Below are positions 1 through 8,080 of a stretch of DNA of 8,713 bases, piece by piece. Numbering within the stretch: position 1 is the stretch's first letter; each line of letters starts with the position of its first letter. The translations under genes were made by a program, and so were the position numbers. A model generated the notes under the pieces. It was not told the origin of the DNA and made no database searches. It saw only the letters and a program-made list of their open reading frames with translations. The DNA comes from an uncultured Mucispirillum sp. (GTDB lineage Bacteria > Chrysiogenota > Deferribacteres > Deferribacterales > Mucispirillaceae), in contig CALADT010000021.1 in assembly GCA_937890655.1 (NCBI GenBank), forward strand, positions 1 through 8,713. The letters are read 5' to 3'.

Positions 1-313
1 TAGGGAATTTTAGCATTCTTGCAGGGTTTTCTTCAATAACACCACGTCTATATAGAAACTTAAAAAATGACTTAATGGTGGATATTTTACGTTCAATACT
101 AGATTTAGATAAATTTCTGTCATAAAGGGTAGTTATAAACCCACGTAACACATAAAAATCAACGGATAATATATCATCAGGTATTTTTTCTTCTTGAATA
201 TAAATAGCAAGTTCGCTTAAATCTTTTGCATAAGCTGTAACAGAATGTTCACTATATTCTCGTTCAACCTGCACAAAGTTTATAAATTCATCCACAGCTG
301 TATCAATATCCAT
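1..313 (-). CDS. xerC: Tyrosine recombinase XerC/XerD family, N-terminal part (cut by window edge)
   Basis: Translating the minus strand from ATG at 313-311 gives 104 open codons that run off the left edge. The protein begins MDIDTAVDEFINFVQVERE and reaches ERKISTIKSFFKFL (about residues 76-89), then RRGVIEENPA. This is the SAM-like core-binding domain that precedes the catalytic domain of Xer recombinases, which resolve chromosome dimers at dif. The catalytic R-H-R-Y residues lie outside the window, so XerC versus XerD cannot be settled from sequence alone. The symbol rests on position after trmFO, where Firmicutes and others carry xerC (codV). An AGG at 325-322 region lies about 8 nt before the ATG and serves as ribosome binding site. 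It is the fourth gene of the dprA-topA-trmFO-xer cluster, 88 bp after trmFO. Confidence 0.88.
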   Translation of the reverse strand, partial: MDIDTAVDEFINFVQVEREYSEHSVTAYAKDLSELAIYIQEEKIPDDILSVDFYVLRGFITTLYDRNLSKSSIERKISTIKSFFKFLYRRGVIEENPARMLKFP

Positions 314-345
314 AAAATCAACCTGTTTTTATTATGTAAATTTTA

Positions 346-370
346 ATAAGTTATCTATTATATAACTTAT
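346..370. repeat. Perfect 9-bp hairpin, trmFO-xer gap (hairpin A)
   Basis: ATAAGTTAT at 346-354 and ATAACTTAT at 362-370 are exact reverse complements separated by a 7-nt loop. In the minus-strand transcript this is the second of two hairpins, just upstream of the xer ribosome binding site. It has no following run of U and almost no G:C pairs, so it does not look like an intrinsic terminator. It may be an mRNA processing or stability element. Confidence 0.5.
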
Positions 371-394
371 GCTTTTAGCCTATGCAAAAGCATA
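368..394. repeat. Perfect 9-bp hairpin, trmFO-xer gap (hairpin B)
   Basis: TATGCTTTT at 368-376 and AAAAGCATA at 386-394 are exact reverse complements around a 9-nt loop. The hairpin starts 8 bp after the trmFO stop codon on the minus strand and shares bases 368-370 with the neighbouring hairpin, so the outermost pairs of the two compete. No U tract follows in the minus-strand direction, which argues against a standard rho-independent terminator. It could stabilise the 3' end of the dprA-topA-trmFO message. Confidence 0.5.
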
Positions 395-401
395 TATAAA
401 T

Positions 402-1730
402 TTAAATTAAACTTTCATGAAAAAGTTTAGCTATATTATATGCTTTTTCCACCTGCATTTGTTTTTTTAGTTTTTTATCTTTAATTTTCTTTTCAAGTGG
501 TGCAAGCATACCTAAATGGAAGTTAGAAGGCACATATTTTTTACCACTAGAAAATTCTGAAAGCCCTGATATATAACTTGAAAGGCACCCAAAAGCAGTA
601 TTTTCTGGGAAATCTAAAAAGGGTTTATTTTGTAAAAGCTGGTGTATTTGCAGTGCAGAAATTAAGCCCCCTGTAATAGATTCGTTATAACCTTCAAGGC
701 CTGTTATTTGCCCTGCTATAAATAAGTTTTTATTTGCTTTAAAATTAAAGTATTTTGTTAAATGGTTTGGGCTTACTATATAAGTATTCCTATGAACAGA
801 ACCAAAACGCAAAAATTCTGCATTTTTTAAAGCAGGTATTTTTCTAAAGACTTCTTTTTGTGCAGGAATAGTCATTTTTGTTTGAAAGCCTACTATATTA
901 AAAGCAGTCGCTTCTTTATTTTCTTTCCTTAACTGTATAACAGCATAAGGCCTTTTATTTGTTTTAGGGTCTTCAAGCCCAACAGGTTTCATAGGCCCAA
1001 AGGCGAGAGTATCTTTTCCACGTTCTGCCATGGCTTCAATAGGCATACAACCTTCAAAATAAACCATTTTTTCAAAATCATGGAAAGCAGTTTTTGGTGC
1101 GTTTATAATATCTTCATAAAATATATTATATTCTTCTTCTGTTAATGGTATATTAAAATAATCGTCCCCACCTTTTCCGTATCTGCCTAAAAAATAGCCT
1201 TTATCCATATCTATACTTTCTGCATCAATAATAGGGCTTATGGCATCGGCAAAATATAGCGCGCCCCCTAGTTTTGTTTTAATATCTTCTGCTAGTATAT
1301 CACTTGTTAATGGCCCTGTGGCTATTAGAAAAGGTATCTGAGTATTTAAAGGCATCTCTTTTAATTCTTCACAAGTAACAGTAATATTTTTATGGTTTTT
1401 AATTACTTCTGTAATTTTATTAGAAAAAAGTTCTCTATTTACAGCTAAAGCACCACCTGCTGGCACACTACACTCATAGGCTGTATTTATAAGTAAACTA
1501 TTATAAAGCTGTAATTCTTTTTTTAAAAGGCCACTTGCTGTGTTTAACTCAATAGCCTTTAAACTGTTAGAACATACAAGCTCCCCAAAATTATTAGTTT
1601 CATGGGCAGGAGTGGTTTTTTCAGGCCTCATTTCCATAAGTTTTACTTTATAGCCTTTTTCTGCAAGTTGAAAAGCGGCTTCGCTACCTGCAAGCCCGCC
1701 ACCAGCTATAATTACATTGTAATTTTCCAT
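402..1730 (-). CDS. trmFO: TrmFO, folate/FAD-dependent tRNA (uracil-54-C5) methyltransferase
   Basis: The 442-residue protein methylates U54 in the T-loop of tRNA, using methylenetetrahydrofolate as carbon donor and FADH2 as reductant. It opens with the FAD dinucleotide-binding motif GGGLAGSEAA (residues 10-19). Cys53 in LVCSNSLK and Cys228 in YFEGCMPIEAMAERG match the two functional cysteines known from the Bacillus enzyme. LFIAGQITGLEGY and ESITGGL near the C-terminal end complete the flavin site of the GidA-like fold. Length is normal for the family (about 435-450). The ATG lies 7 bp after the topA stop, and a GAGAG at 1746-1742 inside the end of topA is the likely ribosome binding site, so translation is probably coupled. 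Presence of TrmFO rather than the SAM-dependent TrmA separates this organism from enteric bacteria. Confidence 0.97.
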   Translation of the reverse strand: MENYNVIIAGGGLAGSEAAFQLAEKGYKVKLMEMRPEKTTPAHETNNFGELVCSNSLKAIELNTASGLLKKELQLYNSLLINTAYECSVPAGGALAVNRELFSNKITEVIKNHKNITVTCEELKEMPLNTQIPFLIATGPLTSDILAEDIKTKLGGALYFADAISPIIDAESIDMDKGYFLGRYGKGGDDYFNIPLTEEEYNIFYEDIINAPKTAFHDFEKMVYFEGCMPIEAMAERGKDTLAFGPMKPVGLEDPKTNKRPYAVIQLRKENKEATAFNIVGFQTKMTIPAQKEVFRKIPALKNAEFLRFGSVHRNTYIVSPNHLTKYFNFKANKNLFIAGQITGLEGYNESITGGLISALQIHQLLQNKPFLDFPENTAFGCLSSYISGLSEFSSGKKYVPSNFHLGMLAPLEKKIKDKKLKKQMQVEKAYNIAKLFHESLI

Positions 1731-1737
1731 TTATAAC

Positions 1738-4083
1738 TTAACTCTCTTTTTTCTTAATAGGTTTTGTGTTTTTGCAATCAGGGTAACCAGAACAAGCAAG
1801 AAAAGCACCCCTAAACCCTCTTTTTACCACCATAGGTTTGCCACATTTTTCGCATACTTCACTACTTTCGTTACTAGGTGCTGCTTTTATACCAAGTTTA
1901 CCATCATCTTTCATTTCCACATTAGCAGTATATTTGCAATCAGGGTAACCAGAGCATGCTGCAAAAATACCGTTTTTACCTGATTTTACAACTAAATCTT
2001 TTGAACATTCAGGGCATTTTTCATCAAGAGTTTCGCCGGCTTCTAATATTTTTATACCGCCGTCTTTATACCTTAAAAAGTTTTTAATATTTTTACAGTC
2101 AGGGTAGTTTGGGCATGCTATAACTTCCCCAAATCTAGTAGTTTTAAAAACAAGTTCTGCCCCACATTTTTCACAAATTAACCCAGCACCTTCAAAGGCT
2201 TTATCTTCCACAAGTTCAATACTTCCTTTTTCTGTTCTTTTAAAGTTGGAAGTAAATTTACACTCAGGGTATTGCGAACATGCTAAGAATACGCCGTTTT
2301 TACCCATTTTTATAACTAAGTCGCTGTTACATATTGGGCATTTTTTATCTGTTTCTAAATTAGCAGATATTTTCCCTGTGGATGCAGCTTTCAGTTCTTT
2401 ATTAAAATCCGTATAAAAAGTGGATAATACATCATGCCAGTTTTGAGTGCCGTCCTCTATTAAGTCCAGCTCTTTTTCCATATTTGCAGTAAATTTCACT
2501 TCAAATATTTTTGGAAAATTTTCAATTAATACTTTATTTACAATTCTACCAAGCTCTGTTGGGTGAAATTTCTTTTCTATAAGCTCTGTATATTTTCTAT
2601 CTACAATAGTGGAGATAATAGAAGCATATGTGGAAGGCCTGCCTATACCCTGCTGTTCTAGTGTTTTTACAAGTGTAGCTTCTGTATAACGTGGTGGGCT
2701 TTGAGTAAAGTGTTGTTTTTTCTCTGTTTTATCACGAAGTGCAGGAGTATTTTCTACTATTTTAAACCCAATAGTAGTTTCAGCATCTTCATCATCGTTT
2801 TTCACATCTTCTTCTTTACTTTCAAGGTATAGTTTTGTAAATCCAGCAAAAGCAAGTGTTCTAGCTGATGCTTTAAATTCATATTTATTACCAGATAACC
2901 TTATAACAGTTTGGTTAAATACAGCATCTGCCATTTGGCTTGCTACAAAACGTTCCCATATAAGTTTATATAATTTATATTGGTCATTAGTTAAATATTT
3001 TTTAATAGATGCCGGTGTTCTTAAAACAGAAGTAGGCCTTATGGCTTCGTGGGCGTCCTGCACGTTGTTTGATTTTTTTGATGATTTTTTTTCAGTAGCA
3101 GTATATTCCTTTCCAAAATTTTCTGTTATATAATTTTTTGCCATTTCTGCAGCTTCAGGGGCTATTCTAGTGGAATCTGTTCTCATATATGTAATAAGCC
3201 CCACTGGCCCTTCTGCAAGCTCCACCCCTTCATAAAGGCTTTGAGCAACAGACATTACTTTTTTAGAAGTAAAACCTAATTTTCTAATACCTTCTTGTTG
3301 CATTCTTGAAGTTATAAAAGGTTCTGCAGGGCTTTGCCTTACTTCCTTTTCTTCCACATTAGAAACCGTAAAATCTTTTGGCATATCTGCTAATATATTA
3401 ATAGCTTCTTGTTCTGTTTTAATATCTGCTTTTTTGCCACTTATTTTATCAAGCTTTGCTTTTAATGTGCCTTTTTCGTTTTTTGATTTACCTTCAATTA
3501 AAAAGTCAGCATTAATGCTCCAAGATTCCACAGGTATAAATTTTTCAATTTCTTCTTCTCTTTCGCATATCATTCTTAAAGCAACAGATTGAACACGGCC
3601 AGCAGATAACCCATATTTTAATGGTTTCCATAAAAGTGGGCTTACAAGGTAACCCACAAGCCTGTCAAGTATTCTTCTTGATTGCTGTGCGTTTACTCTA
3701 TTTAAGTTAATATCTCCAGGGTTATTTATACCCTCAAGAATACCTTTTTTTGTAATCTCGTTAAAAAGCACTCTTTTTATAGGTTTATTTTTTTCCATTT
3801 GGCTTGCTATATGCCATGCAATAGCTTCCCCCTCTCTATCAGGGTCAGGTGCAAGATATACAGTATCTGCTTTTTTTGCATTAGTTTTAAGTGAAGAAAT
3901 AACTTTTTCTTTACCTTCTATAACTATATATTTTGGTTCAAAATTATGGTCTAAATCCACACCTAATTCATTAGGTGGTAAGTCAATAATATGACCGACA
4001 CTAGCTATAACTTTATAGTCAGAGCCTAAATATTTTTCAATAGTTTTTGCCTTAGCAGGCGATTCCACAATTACAAGATTCAT
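1738..4083 (-). CDS. topA: DNA topoisomerase I (type IA) with four C-terminal zinc ribbons
   Basis: The 781-residue enzyme relaxes negative supercoils by single-strand passage. The Toprim domain is at the N-terminus: Glu7 in VIVESPAKAKTIEKYLG and the metal-binding DPDRE at residues 80-84. The catalytic tyrosine is Tyr299 in LITYMRTDST. HFTQSPPRYTEATLVKTLE and GIGRPSTYASIIST are typical type IA core motifs. The tail carries four Cys4 zinc ribbons at about residues 582-608, 637-663, 690-716 and 744-770, each ending in a CxxYPxC-type pattern and followed by a lysine-rich end. The ATG is 13 bp after the dprA stop, with only a weak GGG upstream, so translational coupling is likely. The frame is intact throughout. 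Nothing else in the sequence competes with this call. Confidence 0.98.
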   Translation of the reverse strand: MNLVIVESPAKAKTIEKYLGSDYKVIASVGHIIDLPPNELGVDLDHNFEPKYIVIEGKEKVISSLKTNAKKADTVYLAPDPDREGEAIAWHIASQMEKNKPIKRVLFNEITKKGILEGINNPGDINLNRVNAQQSRRILDRLVGYLVSPLLWKPLKYGLSAGRVQSVALRMICEREEEIEKFIPVESWSINADFLIEGKSKNEKGTLKAKLDKISGKKADIKTEQEAINILADMPKDFTVSNVEEKEVRQSPAEPFITSRMQQEGIRKLGFTSKKVMSVAQSLYEGVELAEGPVGLITYMRTDSTRIAPEAAEMAKNYITENFGKEYTATEKKSSKKSNNVQDAHEAIRPTSVLRTPASIKKYLTNDQYKLYKLIWERFVASQMADAVFNQTVIRLSGNKYEFKASARTLAFAGFTKLYLESKEEDVKNDDEDAETTIGFKIVENTPALRDKTEKKQHFTQSPPRYTEATLVKTLEQQGIGRPSTYASIISTIVDRKYTELIEKKFHPTELGRIVNKVLIENFPKIFEVKFTANMEKELDLIEDGTQNWHDVLSTFYTDFNKELKAASTGKISANLETDKKCPICNSDLVIKMGKNGVFLACSQYPECKFTSNFKRTEKGSIELVEDKAFEGAGLICEKCGAELVFKTTRFGEVIACPNYPDCKNIKNFLRYKDGGIKILEAGETLDEKCPECSKDLVVKSGKNGIFAACSGYPDCKYTANVEMKDDGKLGIKAAPSNESSEVCEKCGKPMVVKRGFRGAFLACSGYPDCKNTKPIKKKES

Positions 4084-4096
4084 AGTTCAAACCCAT

Positions 4097-5215
4097 TTAT
4101 TTTACTATTATATATTTTTCATCTACTGCTTTTTCTATAATCCCTTCTATTTCTAGTTCTGCAATTAAAGATATGGCAGTAACAACATCTATATTAAGTT
4201 TTAAACAAAGCCCATTTAAAGATAATGGTTCTATGGATAAAGCGTTATATATCTCTTGAGAAACACTATTTTCTATAATGACTTTATTTTCATCATTGTA
4301 TGTATTTTTATCATCTAATTCAATTTGTAATTCGTTTTTTAATTCTTTTATTATATCAAGAGAGCTTTCTAAAAATTTTGCACCGTCCCTTAAAAGCATA
4401 TTTCCAGCATTATTTTTACTACTAGGAAATGTTGGCACAGCGAAAATATCTCTATTTTGTTCCAAAGCAAAACGGCAGGTTATTAAGGATCCACTTCTTC
4501 TACCAGCTTCTATAACAGCAATAACTTTTGAAAGCCCAGATATTATTCTATTTCTTCTAGGAAAGTTGTTAGGTAGTGGTTTTTCATCAAGCATAAACTC
4601 ACTAACCATACAGCCACCTTGTTCTATTATACTATTTATATATTTAATATGTGTTTTGGGGTATATATTACTTAACCCACTTCCTAAAATGCAAGCTGTT
4701 GCACCTTTTTGCATAGCACCTGTATGTGCTGCAATATCTATTCCATAGGCAAACCCACTAACAACAGTTATGCCTACACCGGCTAAATCCTGTGCTAGTT
4801 TATATGTAAAAGTTTCTGACTGTTTAGAACAGTTTCTAGAACCTACTATTCCCACACAAATATTATTTAAACAATTTGGGTTACCTTGAATAAATAATAA
4901 AGCCGGTGGAGTATATATTTCTTTTAAAAGTGCAGGGTATCTTTCATCTTCTAAAGTAATAATATGTGTCTTAGAAGATACGGCACGTTTTATAATACTT
5001 TCCACAGCCTGTTCGTTAAAAACTTTTCTATATATACGTTCTGCAATATTTGGTTGTATATTTGAACCATAGAAAAAGTCAAGACTTTCATTAAAAATCC
5101 CCTTTATTGTGCCACGCTTATTAAGTATTGTATGTATAATATTATCACTTATACCTTTAATATTTTTTAAAGCTAAATATTCATAAATTAGTTCTATGGT
5201 ATTCTCCCAAATCAA
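4097..5215 (-). CDS. dprA: DprA/Smf DNA-processing protein
   Basis: DprA binds incoming single-stranded DNA during natural transformation, loads RecA and protects the strand. The longest frame, from a TTG at 5215, gives 372 residues. After a helix-hairpin-helix-like N-terminus (ALKNIKGISDNII) comes the Rossmann-type core: VGIVGSRNCS (121-130), VVSGFAYGIDIAAHTGAM (151-168), ILGSGLSNIYP (176-186), NFPRRNRIISGLS (217-229) and EAGRRSGSLIT (236-246), all family signatures. A winged-helix-like end (about 316-372) follows. The start is uncertain. The TTG has no ribosome binding site, whereas GGGAG at 5208-5204 sits 6 nt before an ATA codon at 5197-5195 that begins the part resembling other DprA proteins; there is no ATG nearby. 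DprA is often kept in bacteria not known to be competent, so its presence alone does not prove transformation. It is the first gene of the minus-strand cluster. Confidence 0.96.
   Translation of the reverse strand: MIWENTIELIYEYLALKNIKGISDNIIHTILNKRGTIKGIFNESLDFFYGSNIQPNIAERIYRKVFNEQAVESIIKRAVSSKTHIITLEDERYPALLKEIYTPPALLFIQGNPNCLNNICVGIVGSRNCSKQSETFTYKLAQDLAGVGITVVSGFAYGIDIAAHTGAMQKGATACILGSGLSNIYPKTHIKYINSIIEQGGCMVSEFMLDEKPLPNNFPRRNRIISGLSKVIAVIEAGRRSGSLITCRFALEQNRDIFAVPTFPSSKNNAGNMLLRDGAKFLESSLDIIKELKNELQIELDDKNTYNDENKVIIENSVSQEIYNALSIEPLSLNGLCLKLNIDVVTAISLIAELEIEGIIEKAVDEKYIIVK
5195..5208 (-). promoter_or_regulatory. Shine-Dalgarno GGGAG placed before an ATA codon in dprA
   Basis: On the minus strand GGGAG (5208-5204) is followed after 6 nt by ATA (5197-5195), then GAACTAATTTATGAA, encoding the ELIYEYLALK stretch where DprA homology begins. 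It is the only good ribosome binding site near the gene, and it lies inside the frame opened by the TTG at 5215. It therefore favours initiation at ATA over TTG. Confidence 0.45.
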
Positions 5216-5226
5216 TTATATTACAA

Positions 5227-5256
5227 AAAAGATATATATTCTCTTAAAAGATATAT
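5227..5256. repeat. Direct repeat AAAAGATATAT, two copies 19 bp apart
   Basis: AAAAGATATAT occurs exactly at 5227-5237 and again at 5246-5256. The spacing is 19 bp, close to two helical turns. The pair lies over the predicted dprA -10 region and transcription start. It could be a regulator site, but short A/T-only repeats arise easily in such AT-rich DNA. Confidence 0.3.
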
Positions 5257-5276
5257 GATAGGTTATAAAATGTCAA
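5248..5276 (-). promoter_or_regulatory. Probable sigma-70 promoter for dprA-topA-trmFO
   Basis: On the minus strand a perfect -35 box TTGACA occupies 5276-5271. At 17 bp spacing there is TATCTT (5253-5248), and at 15 bp TATATC (5255-5250), each matching the -10 consensus at four of six positions. Transcription would begin near 5241, leaving about 44 nt of leader that includes the GGGAG ribosome binding site at 5208-5204. The region is so AT-rich that the -10 choice is uncertain. Confidence 0.5.
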
Positions 5277-5304
5277 ATAAAAATAAAAAAGATACAAATA
5301 AGTA

Positions 5305-5333
5305 TTTACAATATATATTTTTTATTGCATAAA
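5305..5333 (+). promoter_or_regulatory. Probable sigma-70 promoter for the rsmF-like / cell-shape operon
   Basis: TTTACA at 5305-5310 (five of six to the -35 consensus) is followed after 17 bp by CATAAA at 5328-5333 (four of six to the -10 consensus). Transcription would begin near 5340, which is downstream of the TTG at 5325 and upstream of the ATGs at 5349 and 5361. This supports an ATG start for the methyltransferase. No other promoter-like site is evident in the compact downstream genes. Confidence 0.45.
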
Positions 5334-5360
5334 TTTAATTATTTTAATATGGTATGTTTT

Positions 5361-6719
5361 ATGGAAAATAATTGGCTTCAAGAGTTCAGGGCAGAGTATA
5401 AACCTTTACTAAAAGAAAAATATGAAGAATTTGAGTATGGATTATCTTGTAATAAGGCAAGACATATTCGTTTGCAGAAGTGCAGGGGTATTGATTATCT
5501 GCAAGAGTTTAAAAATACATGTAATCTTGAAAGTTTAGATAATTATAGTAATATATATAAAGTTGTTACGGAAAATGAGAATATAGTAGGTAGTTTATCT
5601 TTTCAAACAGGTGGCGTTTATATAATGAACCCGTCATCTATTGCCCCTGTGGAAATCTTAATGAGTTATATGGGTGAAAACCCAGTTATATTAGATGTAT
5701 CATCTGCCCCTGGTGGGAAAACATGTGCTATTTCAGATTATACTAACAGGCAGGGGGTTATAGTAGCCAACGAAATATCATCAAGCCGTTTAAAATCACT
5801 TCATTTTAATTTAGAAAAATACGGAGCCTATAATGTTAGGACAACTTCCACAGACGGAAGGCTTCTACCTAATATTTTTGCTAACTCTTTTGACGGTATT
5901 TTACTTGATGCCCCATGTTCTAATGAAAACAAAATATTTAGGAATAAAACAGTGCAATCTCAATGGGGTAAGGAATTAATTGAGCGTATGGCAGACTTGC
6001 AACGTCAGTTAATAAAATCAGCCTTTGCTTGCTTAAAAGAGGGTGGAGTATTAGTTTATTCCACATGCACATTAAGTTTAGCAGAAAACGAGCATGTTAT
6101 AAAATATTTACTAGATGAATATGATAATGCAGAGCTTTTGCCAGCCTTAAACCACAAAAGTTATGGTCTTTCAGGTTATAGTTATATTGATGAAAATGTG
6201 GCAAGGATTATGCCAGATAAAGATAACATAGACGGTTTTTTTGCAGCAGCTATCCGTAAAAAGGGCAACCATACCCCTTATGTATTTCATAATAGTAAAC
6301 TAAGTAATAAAGAAAAAGATTACTTTAAAAAATATTTTCCAAAATTTAGTCATAACCATATAGGTATAAAGGAGTTTGATAGAAAAGGTTATATAGAAAC
6401 AGCGCCGGAAATATTTAAGAATATAAAATTTAAACGACGTGGAATTAATATATATAAGGATACAGGTAAAATTTTAGAGCCTTCTTGTCAAGCTGTATGG
6501 GAATGGGGTATTTTTGTAGAAAATAATATGAAATATAACATTTCTCAAGAATTAAGTAAAAATTTTTTAAAAGGGTTTGACATATTAAACAATGATAACT
6601 ATAATAATGAGCTTTTATATTGTGACAATATACCTATAGGTTACGGTAAGAAAGTTGATAATATGATTAAAAATAAACTAGATAGATATTTTTTATATGG
6701 TAAAAATATAGAGTGGTGA
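5361..6719 (+). CDS. RsmF/NSUN-family RNA (cytosine-C5) methyltransferase
   Basis: The ATG at 5361 gives 452 residues. The protein has the Rossmann methyltransferase core of the NOL1/NOP2/Sun family. Motif I is DVSSAPGGKT (112-121), which binds S-adenosylmethionine. Motif IV is LLDAPCSNENKIFRN (181-195), with Cys186. Motif VI is STCTLSLAENE (234-244), with Cys236, the nucleophile by family precedent. Both cysteines needed for C5 methylation are present. The C-terminal end (about 418-448, CDNIPIGYGKKVDNMIKN) resembles the PUA-like RNA-binding tail of RsmF (YebU), which makes m5C1407 in E. coli 16S rRNA. Whether this protein has the same target cannot be read from sequence. A TTG at 5325 and ATG at 5349 extend the frame, but TTG lies inside the predicted promoter; the ribosome binding site is weak in every case. 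The next gene begins 4 bp after the stop. Confidence 0.88.
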   Translation: MENNWLQEFRAEYKPLLKEKYEEFEYGLSCNKARHIRLQKCRGIDYLQEFKNTCNLESLDNYSNIYKVVTENENIVGSLSFQTGGVYIMNPSSIAPVEILMSYMGENPVILDVSSAPGGKTCAISDYTNRQGVIVANEISSSRLKSLHFNLEKYGAYNVRTTSTDGRLLPNIFANSFDGILLDAPCSNENKIFRNKTVQSQWGKELIERMADLQRQLIKSAFACLKEGGVLVYSTCTLSLAENEHVIKYLLDEYDNAELLPALNHKSYGLSGYSYIDENVARIMPDKDNIDGFFAAAIRKKGNHTPYVFHNSKLSNKEKDYFKKYFPKFSHNHIGIKEFDRKGYIETAPEIFKNIKFKRRGINIYKDTGKILEPSCQAVWEWGIFVENNMKYNISQELSKNFLKGFDILNNDNYNNELLYCDNIPIGYGKKVDNMIKNKLDRYFLYGKNIEW

Positions 6720-7101
6720 TAACATGAAGTTACTTTATTCTATTTTATGTATGGTATTTTTTTCATATGCTTTAAGTTATGGTTATGAACCTGTGCCAGA
6801 AGATGCAAAAGAAAAAGTGGAAGATTTTTCTAAAAGAATAATAGCAGAGCAGGCACCTGAAGCAAAAAGCAGAATCGGTAAAAACACCATAGCAAACCTT
6901 GCAGGCAGTTATTCTGAAGAGATAAATGTTGTGCTTGTGGATAAGTCATTAAAAAGGCTATATATTGCAAAACTTTCCGGCAACGATATGGAAGTTATTA
7001 AAGAATTTCCTATTTTAACAGGCAGGGTGGACGGCAATAAACTAAAAAGGGGAGATGAAAAAACTCCTGAGGGTGTTTATTATGTATTATCTTATTCATC
7101 A

Positions 7102-7104
7102 GGG
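7102..7104 (+). other. Frameshift site 1 (one base missing) in the L,D-carboxypeptidase gene
   Basis: The upstream frame reads TCA TCA GGG ATG ATT TAG. The downstream frame picks up at GAT 7104-7106. One additional G in this run would read TCA TCA GGG GAT GAT TTA and join the two halves with no lost residue. It is not a classical X-XXY-YYZ slippery heptamer, so programmed frameshifting is unlikely. Confidence 0.8.
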
Positions 7105-8067
7105 ATGATTTAGTAAGAAGATACGGCAGTTACGCGCAGATTTATGGTGCTGGTTCATTTCCATTAAACTATCCTAACATTATTGATAGAATAGAACGTA
7201 AAACAGGTGGTGGTATATGGCTTCATGGTGTTAAGCCGGATTTAGATAAAACATATACTCAAGGCTGTGTAGCTATGAATAATAATAACTTTGACACTCT
7301 TTTTGGTAATATTAAAGTAAAAACCCCTGTAATTATAGCAGAAAAGTTACTTTATTCTGATGAAAATAACTATAACGGTGTTAAAAATAATATAGAAACG
7401 GTATTTAATAGTTTTATTAGTGCATGGGAAGAAAATAATAAACAGGCTTTTAGAAATATTATCCATAGTGATTTTAAAACTTATGGTGGAGCCACTAAAA
7501 AATCATATACTAATATAAAAACAAGCCTTATGGATATATATCCGGAAAAAGATATTAGAAATATTAATACAAAATATTTTATAAAAGACAAAAATTATGC
7601 AGTAATAGATACGGACCAGTTTTACTGTGCTGCTAATTTAAGCACATATACTAACAAAAAATACTATTTTCTTGAAGAAAAAGGTAGTCTTAAGTTAATA
7701 AGTGAGGAAGTGCAGTCTAAATCCATTTATAATCTACCATTTATGAAAAACGAAGTGGATAAATTTGTGAATGATTGGATAAACGCATGGCAGTCCCAAA
7801 ACATTAATAAATATATGTCTTTTTATGATAAAAACTTTAAAACAGGCAAAGAAAACTATAATATTTGGAAAACAAAAAAAGAATCACTTTTTGCAAAAAA
7901 TATGCCTGTTTCTGTAAAAGCATCAAATATAAAATGGAATTACTCAAAAGGGGTATATACTATTGAATTTGTGCAGGAATATACATCAGGGGATATTAAA
8001 GATAAAGGTGTGAAAATATTAGAATTATCAGGCTGTCCTTCATCTTTTAAAATCAAGTCTGAAAAAT

Positions 8068-8080
8068 GGAGAAAAATTTG
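8068..8080 (+). promoter_or_regulatory. Shine-Dalgarno GGAG before a TTG start overlapping the previous stop
   Basis: GGAG at 8068-8071 is 6 nt before TTG at 8078-8080, and that TTG overlaps the L,D-carboxypeptidase stop TGA (8079-8081) by two bases. The alternative ATG at 8066 has no comparable upstream purine core. The arrangement suggests translational coupling of the two peptidoglycan enzymes, and a mature signal peptide starting directly with a basic residue then a hydrophobic run. Confidence 0.5.

Noticed and set aside
346..394. The inverted repeat beside xer as a dif or Xer recombination site
   Set aside because: dif sites have inner ATAA-N6-TTAT type arms; here the inner arms read the opposite way (TTAT-N7-ATAA), and the neighbouring hairpin has a 9-nt loop. 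The match is no better than chance for AT-rich DNA.
4278..4748. Open frame of 156 codons on the plus strand opposite dprA
   Set aside because: It lies wholly within dprA on the opposite strand and has no ribosome binding site or recognisable motif, whereas the dprA frame holds all family signatures. It is a shadow frame.
5325..5360. TTG start giving a 12-residue longer methyltransferase
   Set aside because: The TTG has no ribosome binding site and sits within the predicted -10 region. The added residues do not resemble the family.
7102..7113. Programmed -1 frameshifting in the L,D-carboxypeptidase gene
   Set aside because: There is no slippery heptamer, only A-GGG, and no evident stem-loop just downstream. 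A single indel is simpler.
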